This document shows, in pieces, positions 17,418 to 27,918 of a stretch of 64,000 nucleotides of DNA (position 1 is its first letter; each line of letters begins with the position of its first letter). Source of the DNA: Persicitalea sp963716085 (GTDB lineage Bacteria; Bacteroidota; Bacteroidia; Cytophagales; Spirosomataceae). Location of the stretch: positions 2,728,001 through 2,792,000 of the forward strand of contig OY970288.1 of NCBI GenBank assembly GCA_963716085.1, given 5' to 3'. Below the pieces are notes generated by a model. The model was given only the letters and a program-made list of their open reading frames with translations. It made no database searches and had not been told where the DNA came from. Made by a program: the position numbers and the translations under genes.

Positions 17418-19079
17418 TCATTCGTCAGCTTTGATTGTCATGTACTGATTCGTTGCTCCCCTCAATCGTGTGGAAAGTACCCTCACCAGTACTTCGTCGA
17501 CATTCTGTTTTTTCTCAAAAGGTATTTTGAATCGGTAACGTTCACCTTTGCCCGAATTTGTAGCAAAATTTAGCGATACTGTGTCTTTTCCAATCTGAGT
17601 ACCTGATGAGAAGAACGTTAATTCCAAAGATGGACTTCCCTGATATTTGCACCCATTTTTAGTAGGTTTTTGAACTTCTATGGACAGTTCAAGGATGTTT
17701 TCGTTTAATATGATGTCCCCCTTTTTCAATTGGATCAGGTTGGGAGAGGTCATCCCGCCCAATCGCGTCACGCTCTCGATGCTGTGCCCTCTTCCTTCCA
17801 CTTTTATTCCATTCAGCCAATTATTGACAAACACCACGTCCCGATTGCATACCAGGCTGTCCAACCGCCAGATACTGTATTGATTGGCCCGACCATTGAG
17901 GTTCAAAGCCGGTATGTAGTAATCGAGATCCGTGTAAAAATTGAGCAATGAGGTAGTCTTGTAGTCATTAGCTAAAATTAAATCGCCCCCGGCGATCTCC
18001 TGTACCTTCTGACCGAGATTCCGGCTTCCGTGAAAATCCCAGACGCGATCTTTCTTCACATCGACCAACGGGTGGATTAAATGAATTTTGAGCAAAAGGA
18101 GAATCCCGGCAAATACCCACGCTAACTTGCGGTAGGTGGAAAACCAAGAGGCGGCTTCCACACCCCGATAGCCAAGATAAAGCAGCGGGAACAGGCAAAA
18201 AATCGTCCAGTTGGGTTCAATATGCTGGCCTTTAAAAGTAATCAGAAAGAAAAAGACGAGTGTTCCGTACAGATTCCATTGCAAGGCTTTTTCCCAAAGG
18301 CTGGTGGCACGGTACCGAAAAGAAGCTACCAGCAGAGCCACCGAAACCAATCCACCATGGTAGGGAATGTTTCCAAACATATACTCCAGCGTTTGACCAA
18401 TCTTGTAGGAGGAACCGCGGTCGACCAGATGGTACTGCAACGACGGAAAATCATGACTCACTTGCCACCAGATGTGGGGTGCGAAAAGTAATCCCCCCAT
18501 CAATCCCGCCAAGTAAACACGGTAATCGGTCAGGAGTTTAGGATTGCTGATCAGCACGAAAAGAACGACCAATACACCGTGGTACTTACAGTACAGCATC
18601 AGCGCCGCGGTGAGACTGAGCAATGCCAGGGATAGCCAATCATCGTGTTTCAAAAACGCGCGATAGGCCAGCATGAAAAGTATCGCGAATAAAAAAAACG
18701 GCGTGTCGGGAAGGGCGACAAAGCCCGACAAGTGGAAAGTTAAAAAGGAGAAAAGTGTCAGGCAAAAGGTAAGGGTATTTTTGGGCCTCACTACGTGGTA
18801 AATGATCGTCAGGGCCGCAGTCATTAGCAGGATATTGACCAACCTTACCGCCAGCTCGGTCTTTCCCAAAAAACCTCCCAACCAAATCATCACTGCCACG
18901 CCCGGTGGGTGGTCGAAGTACCCCCAATCTGGAAACTGGGCGTACATCCAGTAATAAGCTTCATCAAAATACAGCTCGGTGTGCATTGCCGTAAATACAC
19001 TTTGCAAAAACCAGAAAGCTATAAACCCCCAAAACGTTAATTGACTGGATCGAATTGATCGAGCTGTTCTGTAATTCAT
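17418..19079 (-). CDS. Glycosyltransferase family 39 / PMT-like membrane protein
   Basis: A 553-aa polytopic membrane protein. The first loop has ELYFDEAYYWMY, with the acidic pair typical of ArnT/PMT-type lipid-linked sugar transferases, followed by WGYFDHPPG. About ten hydrophobic segments span residues 15-370. A soluble periplasmic C-terminal domain (about 375-553) follows. It probably transfers a sugar from a polyprenyl phosphate to an envelope acceptor; donor and acceptor are unknown. It starts three bases after the Sua5 stop and is followed closely by the hydroxylase. Confidence 0.85.
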   Translation of the reverse strand: MNYRTARSIRSSQLTFWGFIAFWFLQSVFTAMHTELYFDEAYYWMYAQFPDWGYFDHPPGVAVMIWLGGFLGKTELAVRLVNILLMTAALTIIYHVVRPKNTLTFCLTLFSFLTFHLSGFVALPDTPFFLFAILFMLAYRAFLKHDDWLSLALLSLTAALMLYCKYHGVLVVLFVLISNPKLLTDYRVYLAGLMGGLLFAPHIWWQVSHDFPSLQYHLVDRGSSYKIGQTLEYMFGNIPYHGGLVSVALLVASFRYRATSLWEKALQWNLYGTLVFFFLITFKGQHIEPNWTIFCLFPLLYLGYRGVEAASWFSTYRKLAWVFAGILLLLKIHLIHPLVDVKKDRVWDFHGSRNLGQKVQEIAGGDLILANDYKTTSLLNFYTDLDYYIPALNLNGRANQYSIWRLDSLVCNRDVVFVNNWLNGIKVEGRGHSIESVTRLGGMTSPNLIQLKKGDIILNENILELSIEVQKPTKNGCKYQGSPSLELTFFSSGTQIGKDTVSLNFATNSGKGERYRFKIPFEKKQNVDEVLVRVLSTRLRGATNQYMTIKADE

Positions 19080-19082
19080 AAT

Positions 19083-20039
19083 TCAAGAGGCCGCTGCCCT
19101 ACGAAGCCGGTCGTTGATCGCCCTTCCTAAATCTATTTCGGGCAGAAGCTCCGCCCAAATCTCACGAACAGGACTGGCGTCTAATTGTCGCAGATGCCCG
19201 AAGAGTCGCTGCGCCGCCTGTTCAAAATCGCCTTTGTCAGATAAATGCAGGCAGTTTTTTTCTCGATTTGACACCGCACTTTTTTTGTAAAAAATATACC
19301 CAATATCCGGCCGAATAGTATTATCCTGAATTTCGCCGGCGACGAACAAATGAAGTGGTTTGCGGGGAGCGTAGTGGCTTTTCAACATCCCCGGCGCCAG
19401 CGGATCGGAACTGGAATGCAGAGCACTTTCTACCTTGCCGACAACCGCCTCGATGGCTTCCAAGCTCAAACCTCCCAGACGCAACACTTTCGGCACTTTT
19501 GAGTTGAAAGATACGATGGTCGACTCTATCCCAACCTTGCATTCACCACCGTCGAGAATGTAAGGAATTTTTTCTCCCAGTTGCTGCGCAACGTGCCGGG
19601 CTGTTGTCGGGCTAATGTAGCCGAATGGATTGGCACTCGGCGCAGCCAGGGGAAATTCCAGATTCTGCAATAGTTCCAGCGTCAGCGGGTGACTCGGTAC
19701 GCGGACAGCCACCGTTGGCAGACCAGACGTCACCAAATCGGGGATAATCGGTTTCTTGGGTAAAAGCAGCGTCAGCGGACCGGGCCAGAATGCCTCGGCC
19801 AAAAGTCTTGCCTCACGCGGTATATCCGTAACGTACGTCTCGGCTGCCGCAAGGGCTGGCACGTGAACTATGAGCGGATCGAAGGTAGGACGATTCTTGG
19901 CGGCGAAAATAGAGGCGACCGCCTGAACGTCGAGGGCATTGGCGGCAAGTCCGTACACCGTTTCGGTTGGAATTGCTACCAATTCGCCCTTTCGCAGTAA
20001 CAGACTGGCTTTTTCAACGTTTGAACCTATAATGGACAC
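19083..20039 (-). CDS. L-threonylcarbamoyladenylate synthase (Sua5)
   Basis: Makes threonylcarbamoyl-AMP from threonine, bicarbonate and ATP for the t6A37 modification of tRNAs. The YrdC domain covers about 1-200, with IPTETVYGLAANAL, KNRPTFDPLIVHV and SANPFGYISPT; the C-terminal Sua5 domain starts after LAPGMLKSHYAPRKPL. The GTG at 20039 (318 aa) is chosen because it gives the short lead common in the family and because a TATCTTTA box at 20056-20063 lies between it and the alternative TTG at 20072. First gene of the Sua5-GT39-hydroxylase run. Confidence 0.88.
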   Translation of the reverse strand: MSIIGSNVEKASLLLRKGELVAIPTETVYGLAANALDVQAVASIFAAKNRPTFDPLIVHVPALAAAETYVTDIPREARLLAEAFWPGPLTLLLPKKPIIPDLVTSGLPTVAVRVPSHPLTLELLQNLEFPLAAPSANPFGYISPTTARHVAQQLGEKIPYILDGGECKVGIESTIVSFNSKVPKVLRLGGLSLEAIEAVVGKVESALHSSSDPLAPGMLKSHYAPRKPLHLFVAGEIQDNTIRPDIGYIFYKKSAVSNREKNCLHLSDKGDFEQAAQRLFGHLRQLDASPVREIWAELLPEIDLGRAINDRLRRAAAS

Positions 20040-20142
20040 TGTTTTTAATTTTTCGTAAAGATAAAGGGTCAATCAGTAGTAAATAGCCCCTCTATCCTTA
20101 TATTTATTGGTCTGAATCAAAACCTACACAAATTTATCGCTT

Positions 20143-21888
20143 ATGAGTTTTCAAATAAAAGAACCACCCACCGAGTTCGACGTCGTTATCGTCGGTTCAG
20201 GCGCGGGTGGTGGCATGGCGGCCTACCAATTGGCAAAAGCCGGGGCAAAAGTCGCTTTACTCGAGGCGGGCGGCTATTACGACCCCGCCGACCCCAAATA
20301 TATCACGCAGTTAAAATGGCCTTACGAATCACCCCGCCGGGGTGCCAGTACACCCTTCCGCAATTTTGGCGACTTCGACGCCGCCTGGGGTGGCTGGGAG
20401 ATAGCCGGTGAGCCGTATACCCGGAAGAAGGGCACCGAGTTCGATTGGTTCCGCTCTCGGATGATGGGAGGCCGCACGAACCACTGGGGCCGTATTTCAT
20501 TGCGATTCGGGCCGGATGATTTTCGCCGCAAGAGCATCGATGGTCTAGGGGAAGACTGGCCGATCGACTATAAGACGATTGCCCCTTATTACGACCAGGT
20601 GGATAAGCTCATCGGCGTTTTCGGCGAGGCCAATGGCTTGCCCAATGATCCCGACAGCATCTTCCTGCCCGCTCCCAAGCCGCGTCTGCACGAACTGATG
20701 CTGATGGAGTCGGCCAAGAAATCCAAGGTGCCCATTTACCCCAACCGACTTTCCATCCTGACTAAGCCGATTAACAATGAGCGCGGTTCTTGTTTTTATT
20801 GCCACCAATGCAACCGGGGTTGTCAGGCTTACGCCGATTTCTCGGCGTCGTCCGTATTGGTAATACCGGCGGTAAAAACTGGAAATGTCACCTTGACTAC
20901 CAACGCTATGGTGCGCGAGGTACTCACCGACCAAAGCACGGGTAAAGCGACGGGTGTGTCCTACGTCGATCGGCAAACGCTGGCCGAACACGTCATAAAG
21001 GGTAAAGTCGTCGTACTGGCAGCCAGTGCTTGTGAATCGGCGCGACTATTGTTGAACTCAAAGTCTCCCCGCCATCCGAATGGTCTGGCAAATTCCAGCG
21101 ATGTCGTTGGCAAGTACCTTCATGACTCCACGGGTGCCTCACGGGGCGCTTTCATTCCTTCGCTGATGGATCGCAAGCGTTACAACGAGGACGGCGTGGG
21201 TGGAGCGCATATTTATTCGCCTTGGTGGCTCGACAACAAGAAATTAGACTTCCCGCGTGGCTACCACATTGAGTACGGGGGCGGCATGGGCATGCCGGGC
21301 TATGGCTTCGGATGGGGGATGGAAAACACCAACGGAAAATATCCCGGCGCTGATGGGAAAATGAAGGAAGCGGGCGGATATGGCGTCTCCCTTAAAGACG
21401 ACTACCGTCGGTTCTACGGTGCCCACATTGGCATGTCGGGCCGTGGCGAAGCCGTTGCTTCGGCCGATAACTACTGTGAAATCGACCCCAACACGGTGGA
21501 TAAATTCGGTATTCCGGTGCTAAGGTTCAGCTATAAATGGTCGGATCACGAGATCAAGCAAGCCAGACACATGCAGGATACCTTCGAGCAGATTATCGAC
21601 TCGATGGGCGGCGTCGCTTCCGGTACCAAACCAGGTGCCGACAGCAACTACGGACTGGCCGCGCCGGGACGCATCATACACGAGGTAGGTACTTCGCGCA
21701 TGGGCAACGACCCCAAAACTTCGGCCCTGAATGAGAACAATCAGGCCCATGATGCAAAGAATGTATTCGTAGTGGATGGCGGAGCTTTTGTGTCCCAGGC
21801 CGACAAAAATCCCACCTGGACCATTCTGGCCCTCTCGTGGCGCGCATCGGATTATATCATCGATCAAGTCAAGAAGAAAAATATATGA
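20143..21888 (+). CDS. GMC family oxidoreductase (periplasmic sugar/polyol dehydrogenase type)
   Basis: A 581-aa FAD enzyme of the glucose-methanol-choline family. The FAD motif VIVGSGAGGGMAAYQLA is at 15-31, followed by LLEAGG; the C-terminal GMC domain has HEVGTSRMG with the catalytic-type His. A four-cysteine segment, CFYCHQCNRGC (about 213-223), may bind metal or form disulfides. There is no obvious signal peptide of its own. It is followed by a gluconate 2-dehydrogenase subunit 3 gene, the usual partner that carries the export signal, so the pair probably forms a periplasmic dehydrogenase acting on a sugar or glycoside (inference). Confidence 0.9.
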   Translation: MSFQIKEPPTEFDVVIVGSGAGGGMAAYQLAKAGAKVALLEAGGYYDPADPKYITQLKWPYESPRRGASTPFRNFGDFDAAWGGWEIAGEPYTRKKGTEFDWFRSRMMGGRTNHWGRISLRFGPDDFRRKSIDGLGEDWPIDYKTIAPYYDQVDKLIGVFGEANGLPNDPDSIFLPAPKPRLHELMLMESAKKSKVPIYPNRLSILTKPINNERGSCFYCHQCNRGCQAYADFSASSVLVIPAVKTGNVTLTTNAMVREVLTDQSTGKATGVSYVDRQTLAEHVIKGKVVVLAASACESARLLLNSKSPRHPNGLANSSDVVGKYLHDSTGASRGAFIPSLMDRKRYNEDGVGGAHIYSPWWLDNKKLDFPRGYHIEYGGGMGMPGYGFGWGMENTNGKYPGADGKMKEAGGYGVSLKDDYRRFYGAHIGMSGRGEAVASADNYCEIDPNTVDKFGIPVLRFSYKWSDHEIKQARHMQDTFEQIIDSMGGVASGTKPGADSNYGLAAPGRIIHEVGTSRMGNDPKTSALNENNQAHDAKNVFVVDGGAFVSQADKNPTWTILALSWRASDYIIDQVKKKNI

Positions 21889-21891
21889 ACG

Positions 21892-21928
21892 GCTGTCGGC
21901 TGTCGGCTGTCGGCTGTCGGCTGTCGGC
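21892..21928 (+). repeat. GCTGTCG tandem heptamer, 5 copies
   Basis: Five perfect GCTGTCG units (21892-21926) start four bases after the GMC stop, the second of three perfect arrays in the window. Confidence 0.95.
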
Positions 21929-22023
21929 ATTTACTAGTTTTCTAATTGGTAATTTCGTTCCTGCTCTGGATACCGATTCTGTATTTAAATTCTCAAACAA
22001 AGATTCTAATAATCACTATTCAA

Positions 22024-22057
22024 AGCCATTAGCCGAAAGCCGATGGCCGAAAGCCAA
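22024..22057. repeat. Degenerate AGCCGAAAGCCG repeat
   Basis: AGCCGAAAGCCGATGGCCGAAAGCC-like stutter just before the subunit 3 start, related to the inverted GCTGTCG/GCTTTCGGC words at 53600 and 53740. It is not coding, although the frame is open through it. Confidence 0.55.
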
Positions 22058-22063
22058 AACATT

Positions 22064-22705
22064 ATGAAACGCAGAGATTCATTAAAAGCCCTCACCCTGA
22101 GTTCGCTCGGGGTTGCGGCCATCAATCCTCAGGAAATTCTGGCGGAACGCCGTGAGCTTGACAAGGTCATGAAAACCCCGCCCGCCGAGGTAGGCTTTGG
22201 CCGAACTGAGGAGGAAGCCATTCATGACGCCAAACTGATGGCTGAGAAATACTTCACCGACAAGGAATTGGCAACACTGGCGATATTGTCAGACATCATT
22301 ATCCCGAAAGACAGCAAATCGGGCAGCGCTTCGGAATCGGGCGTGCCGCAATTCATCGAGTTCATGGTCAAAGACCAGCCCTACTGGCAGACCCCCTTCC
22401 GGGGTGGACTGCAATGGCTGGATCGAGAATCGGCTAAGCGATTTTCTGGTAAGATTTTCACCGGCCTCAGCAAAGAGCAGCGGCTTCAAATTGTGGACGA
22501 CATTGCCTATCCCGAAAAAGCCAAGCCCGAGATGAGCCAGGGGGTGTCTTTTTTCAACACCATGCGAAACTTCACGGCAACCGGTTTCTTTTCAAGCAAA
22601 ATCGGGATCGAGGATATTGGCTACATGGGCAACCGACCCAATGTTTGGGAGGGTGTACCTGCCGATGTGCTGGCGAAATACAACGTGAGTTACGAATCAA
22701 AGTAA
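22064..22705 (+). CDS. Gluconate 2-dehydrogenase subunit 3 family protein
   Basis: A 213-aa small subunit beginning MKRRDSLKALTLSSLGVAAI, a twin-arginine-like leader followed by a hydrophobic stretch, so it is probably exported and may carry the GMC subunit by piggy-back (inference from the family). The body has the family segments LATLAILSDIIIPKD, PQFIEFMVKD and MRNFTATGFFSSKIGIEDIGYMGN. ATG 22064 is chosen over the frame start at 22043, which lies in the repeat. It is transcribed with the GMC gene and followed by a strong terminator. Confidence 0.9.
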   Translation: MKRRDSLKALTLSSLGVAAINPQEILAERRELDKVMKTPPAEVGFGRTEEEAIHDAKLMAEKYFTDKELATLAILSDIIIPKDSKSGSASESGVPQFIEFMVKDQPYWQTPFRGGLQWLDRESAKRFSGKIFTGLSKEQRLQIVDDIAYPEKAKPEMSQGVSFFNTMRNFTATGFFSSKIGIEDIGYMGNRPNVWEGVPADVLAKYNVSYESK

Positions 22706-22728
22706 CACGTTGTTTTTCAATTACTTTG

Positions 22729-22759
22729 AAGCGGGGATGTAAAATTCCCCGCTTTTTTT
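22729..22759 (+). terminator. Intrinsic terminator after the GMC operon
   Basis: AAGCGGGGA (22729-22737) pairs with TCCCCGCTT (22746-22754), followed by T6. Confidence 0.85.
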
Positions 22760-22795
22760 GTTTACTTTGGTTGAATATCCAAATTGAGTGTGGGG

Positions 22796-24226
22796 ATGAC
22801 GCGACCTGGGGTGAATGCGAAAATGGTAAGTTGGTTGGTGCTTGTATGGGCAACTTTGCTTTGTGGGTTTGCCAGAGCCCAATGCCCTAACTCTATCCCT
22901 GACCTTAACTCCTACGGAACGGGATTTTTTCAGGTAAAGAAAATCAGCAGCACCTGTTTGCCCTTAACGGTCGACGTAGGGGTGGCGAAGTTTGGAGCCA
23001 CCAACGTGAAAACTGTCTTCGATTATCGGGGCGGTCCCATACGGGCTGACAGCCTCAAAACCGATTCGATCCGAACTTACGCCAGGCCGGGCACTTACAC
23101 CATCGTCCAGTTTTCCGAGAAGAATGGGGTAAAACTAATCAGTTGCCCAAAGGTGTACGTCTACGATACTGTGGCTCCGAAAGTCAGGTTAGTTAGTTGC
23201 GGCAGTTCTACGGTCAAGGTAGTTTTCGAGGAAAATCAACCCGCCGCTTATGATTCGCACTGGATAGCCTGGGGTGATGGCAACATTCAGCAGTTGTTCC
23301 CTCGCATAAAGGCAGTTAGCCATGATTATGCCACCTCAGCACCACGCAAGATTGTAGTTTGGGGAACCATCAACCCAAACCTTTGCAAAAGCAATGAGAT
23401 TACGCTAAACTATACTCCGGGCGCGAACAAGATCACTAAACCAGCCATTTCTGAATTTAAAATGCTGACGATGGAGAGTGGCGAGATTCTCCTCAGAAAT
23501 CCTTCCAACATTGAGCTCTTGCTTTATAGAAAGTCGGGCGCAAGCGATTGGGAAAGTACCGGCCGAACCGTATCCAAGGACAATCAGCAGCTTAAAGTAT
23601 TTATCGATTCACTAGCCACGACTTGCTTCCGGCTCGAATCCACCGACACCTGCCTGGTCGAGGATTCGCGTTCTGAACCTGTTTGTTCGGGGAGACTACA
23701 GTTGGTCAATCAAGAGAAATTCAATGAGTTGCTATGGAACACCGCCCAAACGCCTCCCGGTGTCAGGGTATCGGTAAATAAGGACAACGACCCTTGGCGA
23801 GAAATTACAGCCCAGGGGGCGAGCGGGATGTTGAAAGACGAAGAACTGACCTGTGGCCGGGAGCATTGCTACCAGCTCGTCATCTCTAACCAAGGCAGTC
23901 GATTTACGTCCTTATCCGTTTGTCGCCGTACGCCGGCCTCATTCTGTGGGGCGGAAACACCACTTTTCGTCCCCGATGCGTTTTCACCCAATGGCGATGG
24001 AATCAACGATTTGTTTGAGATCAAAGGCGAAGTTGCCGCTGAGTACGAGATTACCATTTTCAGCGCCTGGGGAACGGCGGTTTTTCATAGCCAGAGCATT
24101 ACCCAAAGTTGGGATGGCAAACTAGACGGAACGCCCCTCCCACCCGGTGTTTATGCCTACAAAATCAGGGTTGGCGCAGAGGGCGACAATTTTGTCAAAA
24201 CGGGCTCGGTACTACTGGTAGAATAA
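22796..24226 (+). CDS. Secreted protein with T9SS type B sorting domain (gliding-motility C-terminal)
   Basis: A 476-aa exported protein. The ATG at 22796 gives a signal peptide with hydrophobic core WLVLVWATLLCGF cleaved around FARAQ; a later ATG at 22823 would also leave a usable signal. The middle contains Ig/PKD-like beta-rich regions with many cysteines (about 15). The last ~85 residues are the CHU_C/T9SS type B domain: PDAFSPNGDGINDLFEI, WDGKLDGTPLPPGVYAYKI and a final GSVLLVE. It should be secreted through the type IX system and held at the surface or released. Binding function is unknown. Single gene with its own terminator. Confidence 0.87.
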   Translation: MTRPGVNAKMVSWLVLVWATLLCGFARAQCPNSIPDLNSYGTGFFQVKKISSTCLPLTVDVGVAKFGATNVKTVFDYRGGPIRADSLKTDSIRTYARPGTYTIVQFSEKNGVKLISCPKVYVYDTVAPKVRLVSCGSSTVKVVFEENQPAAYDSHWIAWGDGNIQQLFPRIKAVSHDYATSAPRKIVVWGTINPNLCKSNEITLNYTPGANKITKPAISEFKMLTMESGEILLRNPSNIELLLYRKSGASDWESTGRTVSKDNQQLKVFIDSLATTCFRLESTDTCLVEDSRSEPVCSGRLQLVNQEKFNELLWNTAQTPPGVRVSVNKDNDPWREITAQGASGMLKDEELTCGREHCYQLVISNQGSRFTSLSVCRRTPASFCGAETPLFVPDAFSPNGDGINDLFEIKGEVAAEYEITIFSAWGTAVFHSQSITQSWDGKLDGTPLPPGVYAYKIRVGAEGDNFVKTGSVLLVE

Positions 24227-24229
24227 AAA

Positions 24230-24265
24230 ATGCCCGCTGGAAAGACTATCCAGCGGGCATTTTTG
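24230..24265 (+). terminator. Intrinsic terminator of the T9SS substrate gene
   Basis: Perfect 12-bp stem ATGCCCGCTGGA (24230-24241) / TCCAGCGGGCAT (24249-24260) with a 7-base loop and T5 after it. The A run before it may also serve the opposite strand. Confidence 0.9.
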
Positions 24266-24286
24266 TTTCAAGCGGCTCACTGCCTT

Positions 24287-24654
24287 TCACAGCATCGCTA
24301 ACATCTTATTAGTCGCATCCATTCCGTCCTTGATTGTCCTGACCGAGGGCGTCCCGTGATAGTAACCCGCCAAATGCAGGGTGTCATAGGCCTCGTTCAG
24401 GTATGAGAGCAGGGTTTTGTTGTATTTCCGCACCCGGTTGCGATACTCTTCGATGCTCTTGGGTTTGGTGTACTTTGCACCCTCTTTTTCTTCAGGTACT
24501 CATCGACAATCATTAATGTGGCGTTGTAAGCCGTACCGGAGGCCATCTGAACATATTTGATGTCACGATATTCTCTACCCTCCTTCTGCGCTTTGTCGCT
24601 CAGTATTTGACGGGCATTTTGCAAATAGCGTTCGATTTCAGGGTGTTCACTCAT
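24287..24654 (-). pseudogene. DUF5618 family protein, interrupted by one missing base
   Basis: The frame starts MSEHPEIERYLQNARQILSD and reads DEYLKKK, then leaves the family sequence. In the next frame it continues EGAKYTKPKSIEEYRNRVRKY... to DATNKMLAML and TGA at 24287-24289. Adding one A to the A5 run near 24490 restores 122 aa, the length of an intact small helical protein. DUF5618 proteins are small Bacteroidota proteins of unknown function, with a HEPN-like look. It is probably an indel error, as in three other genes here. Confidence 0.75.
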
Positions 24655-24695
24655 GGTGGTGCAAGTACTTTTTTGAAAAAATCAATGATTGCAAC

Positions 24696-26324
<1,629 letters not shown>

Positions 26325-26357
26325 TTATGAATTGAATTTTTTTGTGATTTTTGAACG

Positions 26358-26389
26358 CAAATTTACTAAAAAACTACCTAAGAAGTAAA
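26358..26389 (-). promoter_or_regulatory. Promoter of the ABC-F gene
   Basis: Minus strand -7 TAAATTTG (26358-26365) with TTTA (26386-26389) 20 bases upstream as an imperfect -33 element. Confidence 0.5.
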
Positions 26390-26435
26390 CAGCCGCGAAC
26401 GATTCTGGTTCCTTAAAACCAATGACATCACCCAA

Positions 26436-26468
26436 ATAAAAAGCCAGGCCGTTGAGATCGGCCTGGCT
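26436..26468 (-). terminator. Intrinsic terminator after the beta-propeller gene
   Basis: AGCCAGGCCG (26442-26451) pairs with CGGCCTGGCT (26459-26468); on the minus strand the stem is followed by TTTTTATTT. Confidence 0.88.
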
Positions 26469-26495
26469 TCACAAAAAATATTATTTAGCACTAAA

Positions 26496-27771
26496 TCAAG
26501 GAATCACCCGGATCGTGTGGCAACCGCGCTCGACACTAATGCGGGCATTCTGCTTAGCCAGCGCGGGCGTAGCGCCTTTGGTCACCGACCAGAACTCGAT
26601 ACCGCCCGTGCGGCTTCCGTAGTCGAGGTACTCGTACACGGCTACGGCAATGTTTGATCCATCCTTGTCGAAAACGACGCTCTGCGGCAAAATTCCCGGG
26701 AAGGGGTAGTCGGCCACTTTCGTAAGCGCGCCTTCGGCCAAGCTGTACAGGATCAGAGAACTCGAAGCACCCGCACCGTCCTCGGTCCAGGGCATGGCAC
26801 TTTTGCCGGAGTTGGCTACTACGACCATCGAGCCATCGGGGCTGATCGCAAATGCACCGGGGTTGGTACCCACGGGCGTAGAGCCATTGACCTTGTGCTC
26901 ACCACCGGTCAGGGAGAATTCCACCACGTGAAGTGCACCGGCACCCGTCGCTTTGCCCATTGCGCCTTTGTTGTCCATGACGTAGTAGTACTTGCCGTCT
27001 TCGGAGAATCTACCCACTGTGGGGTTATCGCCCACTTTCAGGGGAGCGCCCAATTTTTCGATGTTCTTAAGATTACCGCCTTCACGAAGAACTTTGTAAA
27101 GCGCAACCTCTTTCGAGCCCTTCGAGCGTGATCGCCAGGTAGTCACCCGATGGATGCCAGCTCAGGTCGATAATGTTATTTTCTCCTTCCAACTCGGCTG
27201 GCAAGGCCAAGAAACGCGTGGGCTTGCCAGAATCATCCGTTTCCAAAAAAACAAGCTCTTTGCCGGCCTCACGAGTGGAGACCATCAGTTGATTATTCTT
27301 ATAGATGTCGACAGCCGTAGGGTTCTTGCCTACTGCAAACCCAAAATTAACCTTGGGTTTGGCAAAATTGACGATGTCGACCACATACAGCTTCTGGCCG
27401 TCAGGAAAACCAGCCATCGCATCCGGGTAGTCGTTTACCGTTTCGCCGGGAGCTCCGCGAGATTCCAGCACGTAAGCTAAACCACCCGTTTTGGGTACGG
27501 CCATGCTTTTGGAATAAGTCAGTGTGGAGTTGGGAACGACGATTTCGCCGATTGAGGCACCACCGCGCTCGAGCGGCAATTTGATGGAGGTGAGTTTATC
27601 CTTGACCGTGTTGTCACGCAGTAGTTTTCCGTCGGCGAGGGCGGAGGCTGACATGTCGGCGTCGGAAATGGCAACCATGCCCCGGGCATTAAATGATATG
27701 GAGGGAGATTGGGCCATTGCGGGGAAAGCCCCCAGTGCAGCCAGCCCGGCACACATTATTAGTTTTTTCAT
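26496..27771 (-). pseudogene. Secreted beta-propeller (lactonase-like) protein, interrupted by one extra base
   Basis: MKKLIMCAGLAALGAFPAMAQ is a clear signal peptide, followed by WD/YVTN-like blades such as KLYVVDIVNFAKPKVNF and DLSWHPSGDYLAITLEG. There the frame breaks: the expected continuation SKEVALYKVLREGGN is read one base over (about 27112-27120). Deleting one base of the GGGC run in GAAGGGCTCG restores EGSKE and a 424-aa protein. The second part has RFSEDGKYYYVMD, AFAISPDGSMVVVAN and SVVFDKDGSNIAVAVYE. A periplasmic role is likely; a substrate is not evident. Likely a sequencing error. Confidence 0.82.
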
Positions 27772-27840
27772 ACTTGGATAGGTCATTTTGTGATAAATGG
27801 TATTAAATAAAGGTTTTTTTGGTTGTGATTCTTCCAAAAG

Positions 27841-27873
27841 AAACCTTGTGACCGAAAAACGACCACAAGGTTT
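27841..27873 (-). terminator. Probable terminator of the S9 peptidase gene
   Basis: AAACCTTGTG (27841-27850) and CACAAGGTTT (27864-27873) form a 10-bp stem with a 13-base loop; the T run after it on the minus strand is short (CTTTT). Confidence 0.5.
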
Positions 27874-27918
27874 AGAATCTTATCCGCAATATAGGGCAAA
27901 TTAAAGAATTAGCCAAAG

